DNA of 52,431 nt, taken from the NCBI RefSeq assembly GCF_049701175.1, contig NZ_JBNATW010000014.1:1-52431 (forward strand), in the 5' to 3' direction. The translations under genes and the position numbers were made by a program. This DNA is from Thermovenabulum sp049701175 (lineage in GTDB: Bacteria; Bacillota; Thermosediminibacteria; Thermosediminibacterales; Thermosediminibacteraceae). Positions 17,855 to 25,984 of this stretch are shown here, piece after piece. The notes under the pieces were generated by a model. It did not search any database and had not been told where the DNA came from. It was given only the letters and a program-made list of their open reading frames with translations. Positions within the stretch are counted from its first letter, which is position 1. Each line of letters opens with the position of its first letter.

Positions 17855-18817
17855 GTGATTTACATTAATAAAAATGTGTTTCTTCTTTATGGGAGCGAGG
17901 GGCTTTTAATTAAGGAAGCTGTAGAAAAGATTAAATTAAAATATTTAAATAAAATCACAGTAGATTTGGATTTTGTAAAGCTTGATGGAGAAGAGGTTGA
18001 TTTTGCTGATATTATAGATTCATGCCTTGTTGTGCCCTTATTAAGTGAAAAAAGGGTTATTTATGTAAAAGATGCTAATTTTTTAAGTGAAACTAAAAGC
18101 AGCAAGAAAAATGAGGAAGAAAAATTAGCAAATTTTATTGAAAAGGAGTTTCCTGATTACACCTGTTTAATATTAACTGCAGAAAAAATTGATAAAAGAA
18201 AAAAAGTCTACAAAGCAATTGAAAAAGTAGGATACGTAAAGGAATTTAAAATAAGTAATTATAAAGAGAAAATTCAATGGATAAAAAAACGAGCTTTGCT
18301 TTACAATAAAAACTTGGATGAATCCGCAGCGGCTTATATTGCGTATAATACGGGAGATTTATATCAAACTGACAATGAGATAAAAAAAATTGTTTTTGCT
18401 TTAGAAGAAAAAAAATTAATTAAAAAAGAAGATATAGAAGAAATAATGTCTAGAAATGAAGAAGCAAATATTTTTGAACTTATAGACTGTATTATGGAAA
18501 ATAAAAAGAATATTGCGCTGTTAAAATTAGCAGAGCTTTTCAAAAAAGGGGAAAAAGGAATTTTAATTTTATATATGATATCAAAACATTTTATGAATTT
18601 ATGCTGGGTGAAGATGTTAGGAGATAATGAAGAAGAAATTAGAGAAAAATTGGGCTTGCATCCCTTTGTTGTTAAAAAGCTCATAGAACAAGCCCGCAAT
18701 TTTTCTATTGAAAAATTAAAATATGCTTTGAATTTAAGTCAACAATTGGATTATGATATAAAAAAGGGTAGGATTGACGATAAAACCGGTTTAGAACTAT
18801 TAATAAGTCGATTGTAA
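17855..18817 (+). CDS. holA: DNA polymerase III delta subunit
   Basis: Clamp-loader delta subunit, which opens the sliding clamp. The 320 aa protein starts with the family's VFLLYGSEGLLIKEAVEKIK segment, followed by a central VIYVKDANFL strand and a C-terminal helical collar. The start is uncertain. The GTG at 17855 lies inside the only Shine-Dalgarno-like run (GGGGGTGAT), whereas an in-frame ATT at 17864 and a GTG at 17876 are better spaced from it. In B. subtilis and relatives the gene lies next to comEC; here the cassette separates them. Confidence 0.88.
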   Translation: MIYINKNVFLLYGSEGLLIKEAVEKIKLKYLNKITVDLDFVKLDGEEVDFADIIDSCLVVPLLSEKRVIYVKDANFLSETKSSKKNEEEKLANFIEKEFPDYTCLILTAEKIDKRKKVYKAIEKVGYVKEFKISNYKEKIQWIKKRALLYNKNLDESAAAYIAYNTGDLYQTDNEIKKIVFALEEKKLIKKEDIEEIMSRNEEANIFELIDCIMENKKNIALLKLAELFKKGEKGILILYMISKHFMNLCWVKMLGDNEEEIREKLGLHPFVVKKLIEQARNFSIEKLKYALNLSQQLDYDIKKGRIDDKTGLELLISRL

Positions 18818-18832
18818 GTTATTAAATACATA

Positions 18833-18863
18833 TAAAAAAATACCACCTATTTAGAAGGCGGTA
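18833..18863 (-). terminator. Terminator of the Gln-rich protein gene
   Basis: Read on the minus strand, TACCGCCT pairs with AGGTGGTA (plus-strand 18841-18863, one G-T wobble), followed by a T-run (18833-18840). Confidence 0.65.
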
Positions 18864-18901
18864 AATTAGAATACCATTAAGGAACATCGGAAATATTTAC
18901 A

Positions 18902-19348
18902 TTAACACCATGGTTGCTGTTGCTGCTTAGCTGGGGGTACTTCTTTTGCAGTATGCTGTCCGAATTCCTTGTTGTATGCTTGCTGCCTGTATTCATTGAA
19001 ATTTTGCCTCACGGGAGGAACTTCTTGAGATTTATACTGGGGTGTTTGATACTGAGTGCCCATCTGGGTAGCTAAATCTCTTGTTAAATTATTTAACTGT
19101 TGCAATTGCCTTACCATGTCGCTGAACATTCTCTGCATTTGATTTAACTGATCAGTAGCTTGCTGCTCCGCTTTCTGAATCTGTTGCAATCTTTGAGCTA
19201 CAGTCTGTTCTTCGTTAACAATCTGTGCAAGCTGAGAAACATGAGAACTTTCTACACGCTGGAGGTTATTTACAAGCTGGGAAAAGTTATCAATATTTTT
19301 CTGTAAATTCTGAAGTTGACTTTGAAGCTGGGTAACCCTCGTATCCAT
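18902..19348 (-). CDS. Gln-rich coiled-coil protein of unknown function
   Basis: 148 aa. Residues 5-95 form a long heptad-like helix rich in Q, L and N (TQLQSQLQNLQKNIDNF; QQIQKAEQQATDQLNQM), then a flexible Pro/Gln tail ends in QQQQPWC. The start at 19348 is clear from an AGGTG site; an in-frame ATG further upstream would run through the rpsT terminator. No family is recognised. The position between holA and rpsT is where B. subtilis has the small yqzM gene. The terminal Cys and low-complexity tail suggest a structural or spore/surface-associated role, but that is speculation. Confidence 0.65.
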   Translation of the reverse strand: MDTRVTQLQSQLQNLQKNIDNFSQLVNNLQRVESSHVSQLAQIVNEEQTVAQRLQQIQKAEQQATDQLNQMQRMFSDMVRQLQQLNNLTRDLATQMGTQYQTPQYKSQEVPPVRQNFNEYRQQAYNKEFGQHTAKEVPPAKQQQQPWC

Positions 19349-19426
19349 GAAAACACCTCCAGATAAAAATATTTTTTTGTTTTTCATTAATATCGTTCCT
19401 CTAATAATTTTTTTTAGACTGGAAAT

Positions 19427-19460
19427 AAAAAACGCGTAAGACATATCTTACGCGTTTTTT
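19427..19460. terminator. Bidirectional terminator after rpsT
   Basis: AACGCGTAAG (19431-19440) and CTTACGCGTT (19447-19456) form a perfect 10-bp stem with a 6-base loop, flanked by A-run and T-run on opposite sides. It ends rpsT on the minus strand. Confidence 0.88.
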
Positions 19461-19731
19461 AAATTGCGATATTTTGTTCTTTTAATCTTCTGTAAAGGCT
19501 TGATTTTTTCCTGGCAGCGGCGTTTTTATGTATAACGCCTTTTGCTGCAGCCTTATCCAAAGCCTTTATTGCATTTCTAAGGGCGATTTTTATTGCTTCT
19601 ACGTCTTTTGATTTTAGAGCCTCGTTAAATTTTTTAACTGCTGTTTTTATACTGGCTTTAACAATTCTATTTCGAATTGTCCTTTTTATTGCTTGACGAA
19701 GTTTCTTTTTAGCAGATGCAGTATTAGGCAA
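19459..19731 (-). CDS. rpsT: Ribosomal protein bS20
   Basis: Small-subunit ribosomal protein binding 16S rRNA. The 90 aa sequence is Lys/Ala-rich and helical (ASAKKKLRQAIKRTIRNR; AAAKGVIHKNAAARKKS, the most conserved part). It starts at a TTG with a strong GGGGGTG site, giving the usual MPNTASAKKK N-terminus. It has its own promoter and a strong terminator, so it is transcribed alone and opposite to its neighbours. Confidence 0.95.
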   Translation of the reverse strand: MPNTASAKKKLRQAIKRTIRNRIVKASIKTAVKKFNEALKSKDVEAIKIALRNAIKALDKAAAKGVIHKNAAARKKSSLYRRLKEQNIAI

Positions 19732-19760
19732 TTTTTCACCCCCTTGAAAACACTAAACCT

Positions 19761-19789
19761 ATTTTATCATTTCAAAAATTAAATTGCAA
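19761..19789 (-). promoter_or_regulatory. rpsT promoter
   Basis: On the minus strand TTGCAA (19784-19789) and TAAAAT (19761-19766) are separated by exactly 17 bases, about 30 bases upstream of the rpsT start. Confidence 0.75.
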
Positions 19790-19884
19790 GAGAAAAGACC
19801 GTTTAAAATTAGTATATTTAATATTTTTATAGGTTATTATATAAAAAGAGCTAAAAAAATAAAATAAAAGAGGTGAAAATTTGT

Positions 19885-20211
19885 ATGATAGGTATGATAA
19901 TTAGGTTTATAGTGTCTGCTTTAGTATTGATGTTGGTGAGTTTCCTTATACCCGGATTTGAGGTTGCAGGTTTTACGGGAGCTTTGATTGCAGCTATTGT
20001 CATTGCTGTGTTAGGATTTATAGTAGAAAGCTTAATGGGTAAAAAAATTTCTCCGCAAAGCCGTGGAATTGTAGGATTTATTACAGCAGCAGTTGTTATA
20101 TACCTTGCCCAGTTTTTAGTTCCAGCGATGAGAGTAACATGGTGGGGCGCCTTACTTGCTTCATTTGTAATAGGCATTATCGATGCCTTTGTTCCTACTG
20201 AATTAAGGTAG
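19885..20211 (+). CDS. Small four-helix membrane protein, holin-like superfamily
   Basis: 108 aa with about four transmembrane segments (near residues 3-25, 30-50, 62-82, 86-104). It resembles the 'phage holin family' small membrane proteins found beside sporulation genes in clostridia; it need not be a holin. ATG 19885 follows AGAGGTG by 9 bases, better than the GTG inside that site at 19873. It lies 12 bases upstream of the gpr start and is probably co-transcribed with it, hinting at a sporulation or germination setting. Confidence 0.72.
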   Translation: MIGMIIRFIVSALVLMLVSFLIPGFEVAGFTGALIAAIVIAVLGFIVESLMGKKISPQSRGIVGFITAAVVIYLAQFLVPAMRVTWWGALLASFVIGIIDAFVPTELR

Positions 20212-20223
20212 GAGGGATGTAAG

Positions 20224-21195
20224 ATAAACATTCGCACCGATTTGGCTATTGAAGCCCGGGAAATGGTGGGAAAAGGAGAGGTTCCCGGGGTTTTGTTTGA
20301 AAAAGAGGGAACTTTAAGTTTGAGGATAAGCAGGGTCAAGGTTTTAAATGAAGAAGGCATGAAAGCAATTGGGAAACCCATAGGTACTTATATCACCATT
20401 GAAACAGATGGTATAAGAAATAAAGAAATTAAATTTGTAAAAAGGATATGTGAAGTAATTGCTGAGGAATTAAGTAAAATGTTGAATTTATCAATAGACT
20501 CTATGGTCCTTGTAATTGGTCTTGGGAACTGGAATGTAACACCGGATTCCTTAGGCCCTAAGGTGATTGAAAAAATTTTTGTTACAAAGCATCTTATAGA
20601 ATACATGCCTGAAAGCTATAACCCAAAAGAAGGAATAAGGCCCGTTTGCGCTTTGTCGCCGGGTGTATTGGGTATTACCGGCATTGAAACAAGTGAAATC
20701 ATTATGGGGGTTGTTAATAGGGTCAAGCCTTCTGCCATTGTTGTAATTGATGCCCTTGCATCAAGAAGCCTTGAGAGGATAGGAACGAGCATTCAGATAT
20801 CCGATACTGGCATTCATCCGGGTTCTGGAGTTGGGAATAAGAGAATGGGAATAACTAAGGAAATAATAGGGATTCCGGTAATAGCCATTGGAGTGCCTAC
20901 AGTTGTTGATGCGGCAACAATTGCAAATGACACATTGGAAAAGGTATTTGACTCAATCGAAAGAGAAGTAAAACCAGGTACAGAATTATTTAAAATGGTG
21001 GCAAATTTGAGCAGAGAAGAAAAATATGAAATGATAAAAGAGGTTTTGTCTCCTTATGTGGGAGAACTTGTGGTGACTCCTAAGGAGATTGATTCTTTAA
21101 TCGAAGATGCTTCACGGGTATTAGCCTATGGAATTAATATGGCTTTGCATCCGGGAATTAAGTTTGAAGAATTAAGCAATTTAACAATGCATTGA
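20224..21195 (+). CDS. gpr: Germination protease (GPR endopeptidase), apparently starting at ATA
   Basis: Aspartic-type protease that degrades small acid-soluble spore proteins at germination. Family marks are NIRTDLAIEARE at the N-terminus, VIGLGNWNVTPDSLGP, the ALSPGVLGITGIET segment and IAIGVPTVVDAATI. A frame open only from ATG/GTG/TTG codons would begin at TTG 20242 and lose the NIRTD part of the conserved start. The in-frame ATA at 20224 is 7 bases behind GGAGGG and restores it, giving 323 aa. The start is therefore my choice and unusual. The gene ends in a terminator whose stem includes its stop codon. Confidence 0.88.
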   Translation: MNIRTDLAIEAREMVGKGEVPGVLFEKEGTLSLRISRVKVLNEEGMKAIGKPIGTYITIETDGIRNKEIKFVKRICEVIAEELSKMLNLSIDSMVLVIGLGNWNVTPDSLGPKVIEKIFVTKHLIEYMPESYNPKEGIRPVCALSPGVLGITGIETSEIIMGVVNRVKPSAIVVIDALASRSLERIGTSIQISDTGIHPGSGVGNKRMGITKEIIGIPVIAIGVPTVVDAATIANDTLEKVFDSIEREVKPGTELFKMVANLSREEKYEMIKEVLSPYVGELVVTPKEIDSLIEDASRVLAYGINMALHPGIKFEELSNLTMH

Positions 21196-21219
21196 GGCAA
21201 AAAAGCCTCATTTTTTTTT
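21193..21219 (+). terminator. Terminator after gpr
   Basis: TGAGGC (21193-21198, containing the gpr stop) pairs with GCCTCA (21205-21210), loop AAAAAA, followed by a run of nine T. Confidence 0.9.
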
Positions 21220-21254
21220 ACTTTGATGAATATCTTTAATCGGAGGGTGATTTA

Positions 21255-22463
21255 ATGCAGCACATAAAAATAATAAAAATATTAAAATTAAAAAATTTTC
21301 AAAGAATAATTTTTTGTTTAGTTATAATTTTCATAAGTCTTTTTATTTATAGAAGTGTTTTATATTCCAAAACGGTCCCTACTTTCAGTAGTAGAGGGCA
21401 AATTGATATTTTAGAAAATGTTAAAACCTTTGACAATGGCTTTTTTGAGTATATTTTTTCACAGTCGATTCCAGCTTATAAAGTTTTAAGCGAAGAAATG
21501 CAAATGAGTAAAGAATCCGAAAATAGAGGGCCGAATTTTATAGCAAGAAGTGTTTTAAAACTTGCTTTAAATATTGATTCTTTTACAGGTAAGGATATTA
21601 TAGCTTATCAAATACCATTATTCGGGCAAATTGGATTGGAAACTTCATACACCCCTGGTGTGGAACTTAATCAAGATAAACAAGAAAAAGAGGAGCCCAT
21701 AGAGCAAATCCCTGAAAACGAACATGAACCGGAAAATACTAATAATAGCGAGAATATAGAGCCTCCTGAGGTGGAACCCGAGCAAATTGAAGAAGTTGTA
21801 CCGGCAAAGGGTGCTCCCATAGTGCTGATTTATCATACACATACTACCGAGTCCTATATGCCATCAAAGGGCTATAATTATAAACCACGGGATAAAGCTT
21901 ATCACTCAAATGATTTAAATTATACCGTTGTAAGGGTAGGAGAAGTTCTGGCAAAGGAATTAGAAAAATATGGCATTAAGGCTTTGCACAATAAAACCGT
22001 CCATGATGTACCGACATATATGTATTCTTATTCTAATTCCTTAAATACTGTAGAGGAATTATTAAAAAAGTATCCCACCCTTCAGGTATTGATAGATTTA
22101 CATAGGGATGCTCCTTATTCGGATCCTAATAAATCAAGAGAATTGACTACTGTTAAAATAAACGGAAAACTTTACTCGAGAATAATGCTGGTTGTGGGAA
22201 CTGATAAAATGTTTCCTCATCCCAATTGGAAAGAAAATTATAAATTTGCACTCTTAATTCAGGAAAAAATGGAAGAACTTTTCCCGGGGCTTAGCAGGGA
22301 TATAGATTTGAGAGAACAGAGATTTAATCAGCACCTCTCAAAAAAGGCTATATTAGTAGAAATAGGAAGTCATGGTAATACTATGGAAGAATCTATAGAA
22401 TCTGCTAAAGCCTTTGCAAAGGTATTGAGCGAAGTAATAAAATCAATATCAAAAAAAACATAA
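21255..22463 (+). CDS. spoIIP: Stage II sporulation protein P
   Basis: Peptidoglycan amidase/endopeptidase that, with SpoIID and SpoIIM, drives engulfment of the forespore. The 402 aa protein has an N-terminal membrane anchor (residues 17-34), an acidic Pro/Glu-rich linker (about 135-185), and the catalytic domain with LIYHTHTTESYMP (zinc ligand His), VLIDLHRDAP and LVEIGSHGN. The ATG has a CGGAGGGTG site. It follows gpr after a terminator, as in many clostridia. Confidence 0.93.
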   Translation: MQHIKIIKILKLKNFQRIIFCLVIIFISLFIYRSVLYSKTVPTFSSRGQIDILENVKTFDNGFFEYIFSQSIPAYKVLSEEMQMSKESENRGPNFIARSVLKLALNIDSFTGKDIIAYQIPLFGQIGLETSYTPGVELNQDKQEKEEPIEQIPENEHEPENTNNSENIEPPEVEPEQIEEVVPAKGAPIVLIYHTHTTESYMPSKGYNYKPRDKAYHSNDLNYTVVRVGEVLAKELEKYGIKALHNKTVHDVPTYMYSYSNSLNTVEELLKKYPTLQVLIDLHRDAPYSDPNKSRELTTVKINGKLYSRIMLVVGTDKMFPHPNWKENYKFALLIQEKMEELFPGLSRDIDLREQRFNQHLSKKAILVEIGSHGNTMEESIESAKAFAKVLSEVIKSISKKT

Positions 22464-22540
22464 TTTCTTTAGTTTGGAATAATAAAAGCCATCCTATGAA
22501 AAAATAATAAAAAGTTTTAAAACCTTTAGGGTGGTACATT

Positions 22541-22927
22541 ATGTATGATGATGTTAAATTAATAATCATTGTTTTTGTAATCTTATTAATAATGTTTTTG
22601 AGATTTGCAGAAAAAGGTGTTATGGACATTATGGGTATTTATTCTTCTCCTCAAACCTTTGATTTCAAAATATATGGTAATGGAAATTATAAAATAGAAA
22701 TTTTAGGAGAAGATCTTGAATTCAATAAAAAAATAAAAATCTGTGATTTTTATACTGAAAATAAAAATATAATTATTTCAAAGGGAGGAAAGGAATATTC
22801 ATTTTCACCCCTCATTAACATATGTGATTTAGATAATGCGACTGAGATTCTCAGCAGGTTGATAAAAAAAATAAGTGAATGTATAATTAAACTAACTGTT
22901 ATAATATTTATTTTGATTTTGTGTTAA
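22541..22927 (+). CDS. Hypothetical protein with membrane segments at both ends
   Basis: 128 aa, not recognised. A hydrophobic helix at residues 6-21 and another at about 112-128 bracket a polar centre (KIYGNGNYKIEILGEDLEF; NIIISKGGKEYSFSP). It has a GGGTGG site. It occupies the place between spoIIP and lepA where B. subtilis has yqxA, but no similarity can be claimed by eye. It may be co-transcribed with lepA, which starts 16 bases on. Confidence 0.55.
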   Translation: MYDDVKLIIIVFVILLIMFLRFAEKGVMDIMGIYSSPQTFDFKIYGNGNYKIEILGEDLEFNKKIKICDFYTENKNIIISKGGKEYSFSPLINICDLDNATEILSRLIKKISECIIKLTVIIFILILC

Positions 22928-22943
22928 TGAGGGAGGAGAATGG

Positions 22944-24746
22944 ATGCCAATACCCCAGGAGAGGATTAGAAATTTTTGTATTATAGCACATATAGACCAT
23001 GGTAAATCTACTTTGGCAGATAGACTATTGGAATATACCGGAACTATTTCACAAAGAGAAATGAAAGAACAGATTTTAGACAGAATGGATATAGAAAGAG
23101 AAAGAGGAATTACTATCAAAGCTCAAGCCGTCAGGATGATTTACAAAGCCGAGGATGGTCTTGAGTATTTGCTTAACCTTATTGATACTCCGGGACATGT
23201 AGATTTTAATTATGAAGTATCAAGAAGCCTTGCAGCCTGTGAAGGTGCTCTCCTGGTTGTAGATGCAACGCAGGGAATAGAAGCTCAAACCCTTGCTAAT
23301 ACTTATCTTGCTTTAGAGCATAATTTAGAAATAATCCCGGTTATTAATAAAATCGATTTGCCCAGCGCACATCCCGAAGAGGTTAAAAAGGAAATAGAAG
23401 AGGTAATAGGTCTTCCCGCAGATGATGCCCTTTTGATATCTGCTAAAGAAGGAATAGGAATCAAAGAAGTATTAGAAGCTGTTGTTAAAAGGATACCTTC
23501 GCCCAAAGGGTCAGAAGAGGAGCCTTTAAGAGCCCTTATTTTTGACTCACTGTATGATTCCTATAAAGGTGCAATTGCCTTTGTGAGAGTAATGGAAGGC
23601 AATATCAAACCAGGGCAGACCATAAAAATGATGTCAACAGGTAAAACGTTTTTAGTAACCGAGGTAGGGATATTCAGCCCTGATATGGTAAGCACGGACT
23701 GCCTTAGAGCAGGAGAAGTAGGGTATGTGGTTGCAGGTATAAAAAATGTCAAGGATACAAGGGTAGGAGATACCATTACGGATGCAGAAAGGCCTGCACA
23801 AAATCCCCTTCCCGGTTATAAAAAAGCGGTGCCAATGGTTTTTGCAGGCATGTACCCTGCAGATGGAGAAGATTACGAAAAATTAAAAGAAGCTTTGGAA
23901 AAACTCCAGTTGAATGATGCGGCACTTTACTTTGAGCCAGAAACCTCTGCAGCCTTAGGATTCGGTTTCAGGTGCGGATTTTTGGGACTTTTACACATGG
24001 AGATAATTCAGGAACGATTAGAACGAGAGTATGGTATAAACATGATTACGACCGCACCAAGTGTTGTTTACAAGATAAAAAAGACCGATGGCGAGGAGAT
24101 AATGGTAGACAATCCTACTAATTTCCCAGATCCTTCAAAAATTGAATACATTGAAGAACCCTATGTTGAAGCCCAGATAATGCTTCCTACTGAATACGTG
24201 GGGCCAGTAATGGAACTTTGCCAAGATAAGCGGGGAGTTTTTAAAGACATGCAGTATATTAATGAAAAAAGGGTCATATTAAGGTATCATATGCCTTTGC
24301 TTGAAATCATTTACGACTTTTTTGACCAGTTAAAATCAAGGACCAGAGGTTATGCTTCCCTCGATTATGAGTTTATAGGGTATTTTAAATCCGACTTATG
24401 CAAAGTTGATATCCTTGTCAATGGTGAGGTTGTTGATGCTCTTTCTTTTATCGTTCATAAAGATAAAGCTTATTACAGAGCGAGGCAAATAGTTGAAAAG
24501 CTAAAGGAGGTTATCCCAAGGCAGCTTTTTGAGATACCCATTCAGGCAGCAATTGGTGGAAGAATAATTGCAAGGGAAAACATAAAAGCTTTAAGGAAAA
24601 ATGTTTTAGCAAAATGCTATGGTGGCGATGTTACGAGAAAGAAAAAATTGTTAGAAAAGCAGAAGGAAGGGAAAAAACGCATGAGGCAGTTCGGGAAGGT
24701 AGAACTTCCACAAGAGGCCTTCATGTCAGTATTAAAAATGGAGTAA
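22944..24746 (+). CDS. lepA: Elongation factor 4 (LepA), ribosome back-translocase GTPase
   Basis: Translational GTPase. The 600 aa sequence has the G1 box AHIDHGKSTLADRLL, switch region RERGITIKAQAVRM, G3 DTPGHVDF, G4 NKIDLP, and the LepA-specific C-terminal domain (RENIKALRKNVLAKCYGGD, then KKKLLEKQKEGKKRM). The length is typical. The ATG has GGGAGGAG upstream. It is followed by hemW with a 6-base gap, the usual lepA-hemW order. Confidence 0.97.
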   Translation: MPIPQERIRNFCIIAHIDHGKSTLADRLLEYTGTISQREMKEQILDRMDIERERGITIKAQAVRMIYKAEDGLEYLLNLIDTPGHVDFNYEVSRSLAACEGALLVVDATQGIEAQTLANTYLALEHNLEIIPVINKIDLPSAHPEEVKKEIEEVIGLPADDALLISAKEGIGIKEVLEAVVKRIPSPKGSEEEPLRALIFDSLYDSYKGAIAFVRVMEGNIKPGQTIKMMSTGKTFLVTEVGIFSPDMVSTDCLRAGEVGYVVAGIKNVKDTRVGDTITDAERPAQNPLPGYKKAVPMVFAGMYPADGEDYEKLKEALEKLQLNDAALYFEPETSAALGFGFRCGFLGLLHMEIIQERLEREYGINMITTAPSVVYKIKKTDGEEIMVDNPTNFPDPSKIEYIEEPYVEAQIMLPTEYVGPVMELCQDKRGVFKDMQYINEKRVILRYHMPLLEIIYDFFDQLKSRTRGYASLDYEFIGYFKSDLCKVDILVNGEVVDALSFIVHKDKAYYRARQIVEKLKEVIPRQLFEIPIQAAIGGRIIARENIKALRKNVLAKCYGGDVTRKKKLLEKQKEGKKRMRQFGKVELPQEAFMSVLKME

Positions 24747-24752
24747 AAGGGT

Positions 24753-25892
24753 ATGAGAGATATAAAAGATTTGTCAATATATATTCATATTCCCTTTTGT
24801 TTAAAGAAATGTTTTTACTGCGACTTTAATTCCTACCCTTATTTAGATATGGTAGATGATTATTTGGATGCACTTTTTTTTGAAATAAGGCGTTATAAGG
24901 ATTTAAAAAGGCCTATTAAAACCCTTTATATTGGTGGCGGTACGCCTACAGTTTTAAGTGAAAAAAAATTGTATCAACTTATAGATACTTTATACAAAAA
25001 CTTTAAGATAATTAAAGATGCGGAGTTTACGGTGGAAGCAAATCCGGAGACTATGACGAAAGAAAAAATTAAGGTGCTTAAAAGGACTGGAGTAAATAGA
25101 TTAAGTTTAGGTTTGCAGACTTACGATGATGAACTTTTAAAGGTTTTAGGAAGAATCCACAATGTAAAGAAATTTGAACAAACCTTCTTTGAAGCAAAAG
25201 AATTGGGTTTTGAAAATATAAATGTGGACCTGATATTCGGTATTCCCGGCCAAACAAAGGAAAAATTTGAAAACGAGCTGAAAAAATTAATAAAGTTAGG
25301 ACCTACCCATATATCCTGTTACAGTTTAAGCCTCGAAGAAGACACAGTCCTTTATGAAAAAAAAGAAAGAGGAGAAATTAAACTGCCGGATGAAGATGAA
25401 GAAAGATGTATGTATCATACCGCAAAAAAACTGCTTGAAAAAGAAGGTTACGTTCATTATGAAATATCAAATTTTGCAAAACCCGGTAAAGAGTGCAAAC
25501 ATAATATTACTTACTGGAAGTGTGATGAATATCTGGGCTTCGGAGCGGGAGCCCATTCTTTTATTGGAAATTTAAGATTTAGCAATAAAAGGGACATAAA
25601 GGAATATATTGAAAGTTTATATAATAGAGATTCTATAAGATATGATGAGATTCATATTCTTAATGTAGAAGAAAAAATGTCAGAATTTATGTTTATGGGC
25701 CTAAGAATGCTTAAAGGGGTATCAAAAGATGAATTCAAAAGTAGATTTAATAGGGATATAAAAGAGATTTTTTCTATACAAATAGAACAATTAAAAGAGC
25801 AGGGCCTTATTTTTGAAGATGACCAAAGTATTGGGCTTACAACAAAGGGGCTTGATTTTGCAAACCTTGTTTTTATGGAATTCATAAAGTAG
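24753..25892 (+). CDS. hemW: Radical SAM heme chaperone HemW
   Basis: 379 aa radical SAM protein with the CLKKCFYC iron-sulfur motif (CxxxCxxC) near residues 15-23, the SAM-binding GGGTPT, and a C-terminal HemN-type domain. It has the shorter HemW architecture, not the longer coproporphyrinogen dehydrogenase. HemW proteins bind and deliver heme rather than oxidise coproporphyrinogen. It precedes the heat-shock promoter, which begins 8 bases after its stop. Confidence 0.93.
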   Translation: MRDIKDLSIYIHIPFCLKKCFYCDFNSYPYLDMVDDYLDALFFEIRRYKDLKRPIKTLYIGGGTPTVLSEKKLYQLIDTLYKNFKIIKDAEFTVEANPETMTKEKIKVLKRTGVNRLSLGLQTYDDELLKVLGRIHNVKKFEQTFFEAKELGFENINVDLIFGIPGQTKEKFENELKKLIKLGPTHISCYSLSLEEDTVLYEKKERGEIKLPDEDEERCMYHTAKKLLEKEGYVHYEISNFAKPGKECKHNITYWKCDEYLGFGAGAHSFIGNLRFSNKRDIKEYIESLYNRDSIRYDEIHILNVEEKMSEFMFMGLRMLKGVSKDEFKSRFNRDIKEIFSIQIEQLKEQGLIFEDDQSIGLTTKGLDFANLVFMEFIK

Positions 25893-25899
25893 CCTTATC

Positions 25900-25928
25900 T
25901 TGACAAAGAAAATTGGGAGTGCTATTTT
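25900..25928 (+). promoter_or_regulatory. Sigma-A promoter of the hrcA heat-shock operon
   Basis: Consensus TTGACA (25900-25905), 17-base spacer, TATTTT (25923-25928). The CIRCE operator starts 14 bases after the -10, so it would overlap the first transcribed bases. Confidence 0.88.
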
Positions 25929-25941
25929 TTAAAGTAGGATT

Positions 25942-25968
25942 TTAGCACTCTCCAACTGAGAGTGCTAA
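25942..25968. promoter_or_regulatory. CIRCE operator (HrcA binding site)
   Basis: TTAGCACTC (25942-25950), 9 bases, GAGTGCTAA (25960-25968): a perfect match to the CIRCE consensus. It should repress the whole operon, including the chaperonin gene, outside heat shock. Confidence 0.98.
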
Positions 25969-25984
25969 TACAGGGGTGTTTGTC

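Noticed and set aside
19885..20211. Prophage holin and therefore a prophage
   Set aside because: Only the small membrane fold resembles holins; no other phage gene is nearby and the gene abuts gpr in a conserved chromosomal block.
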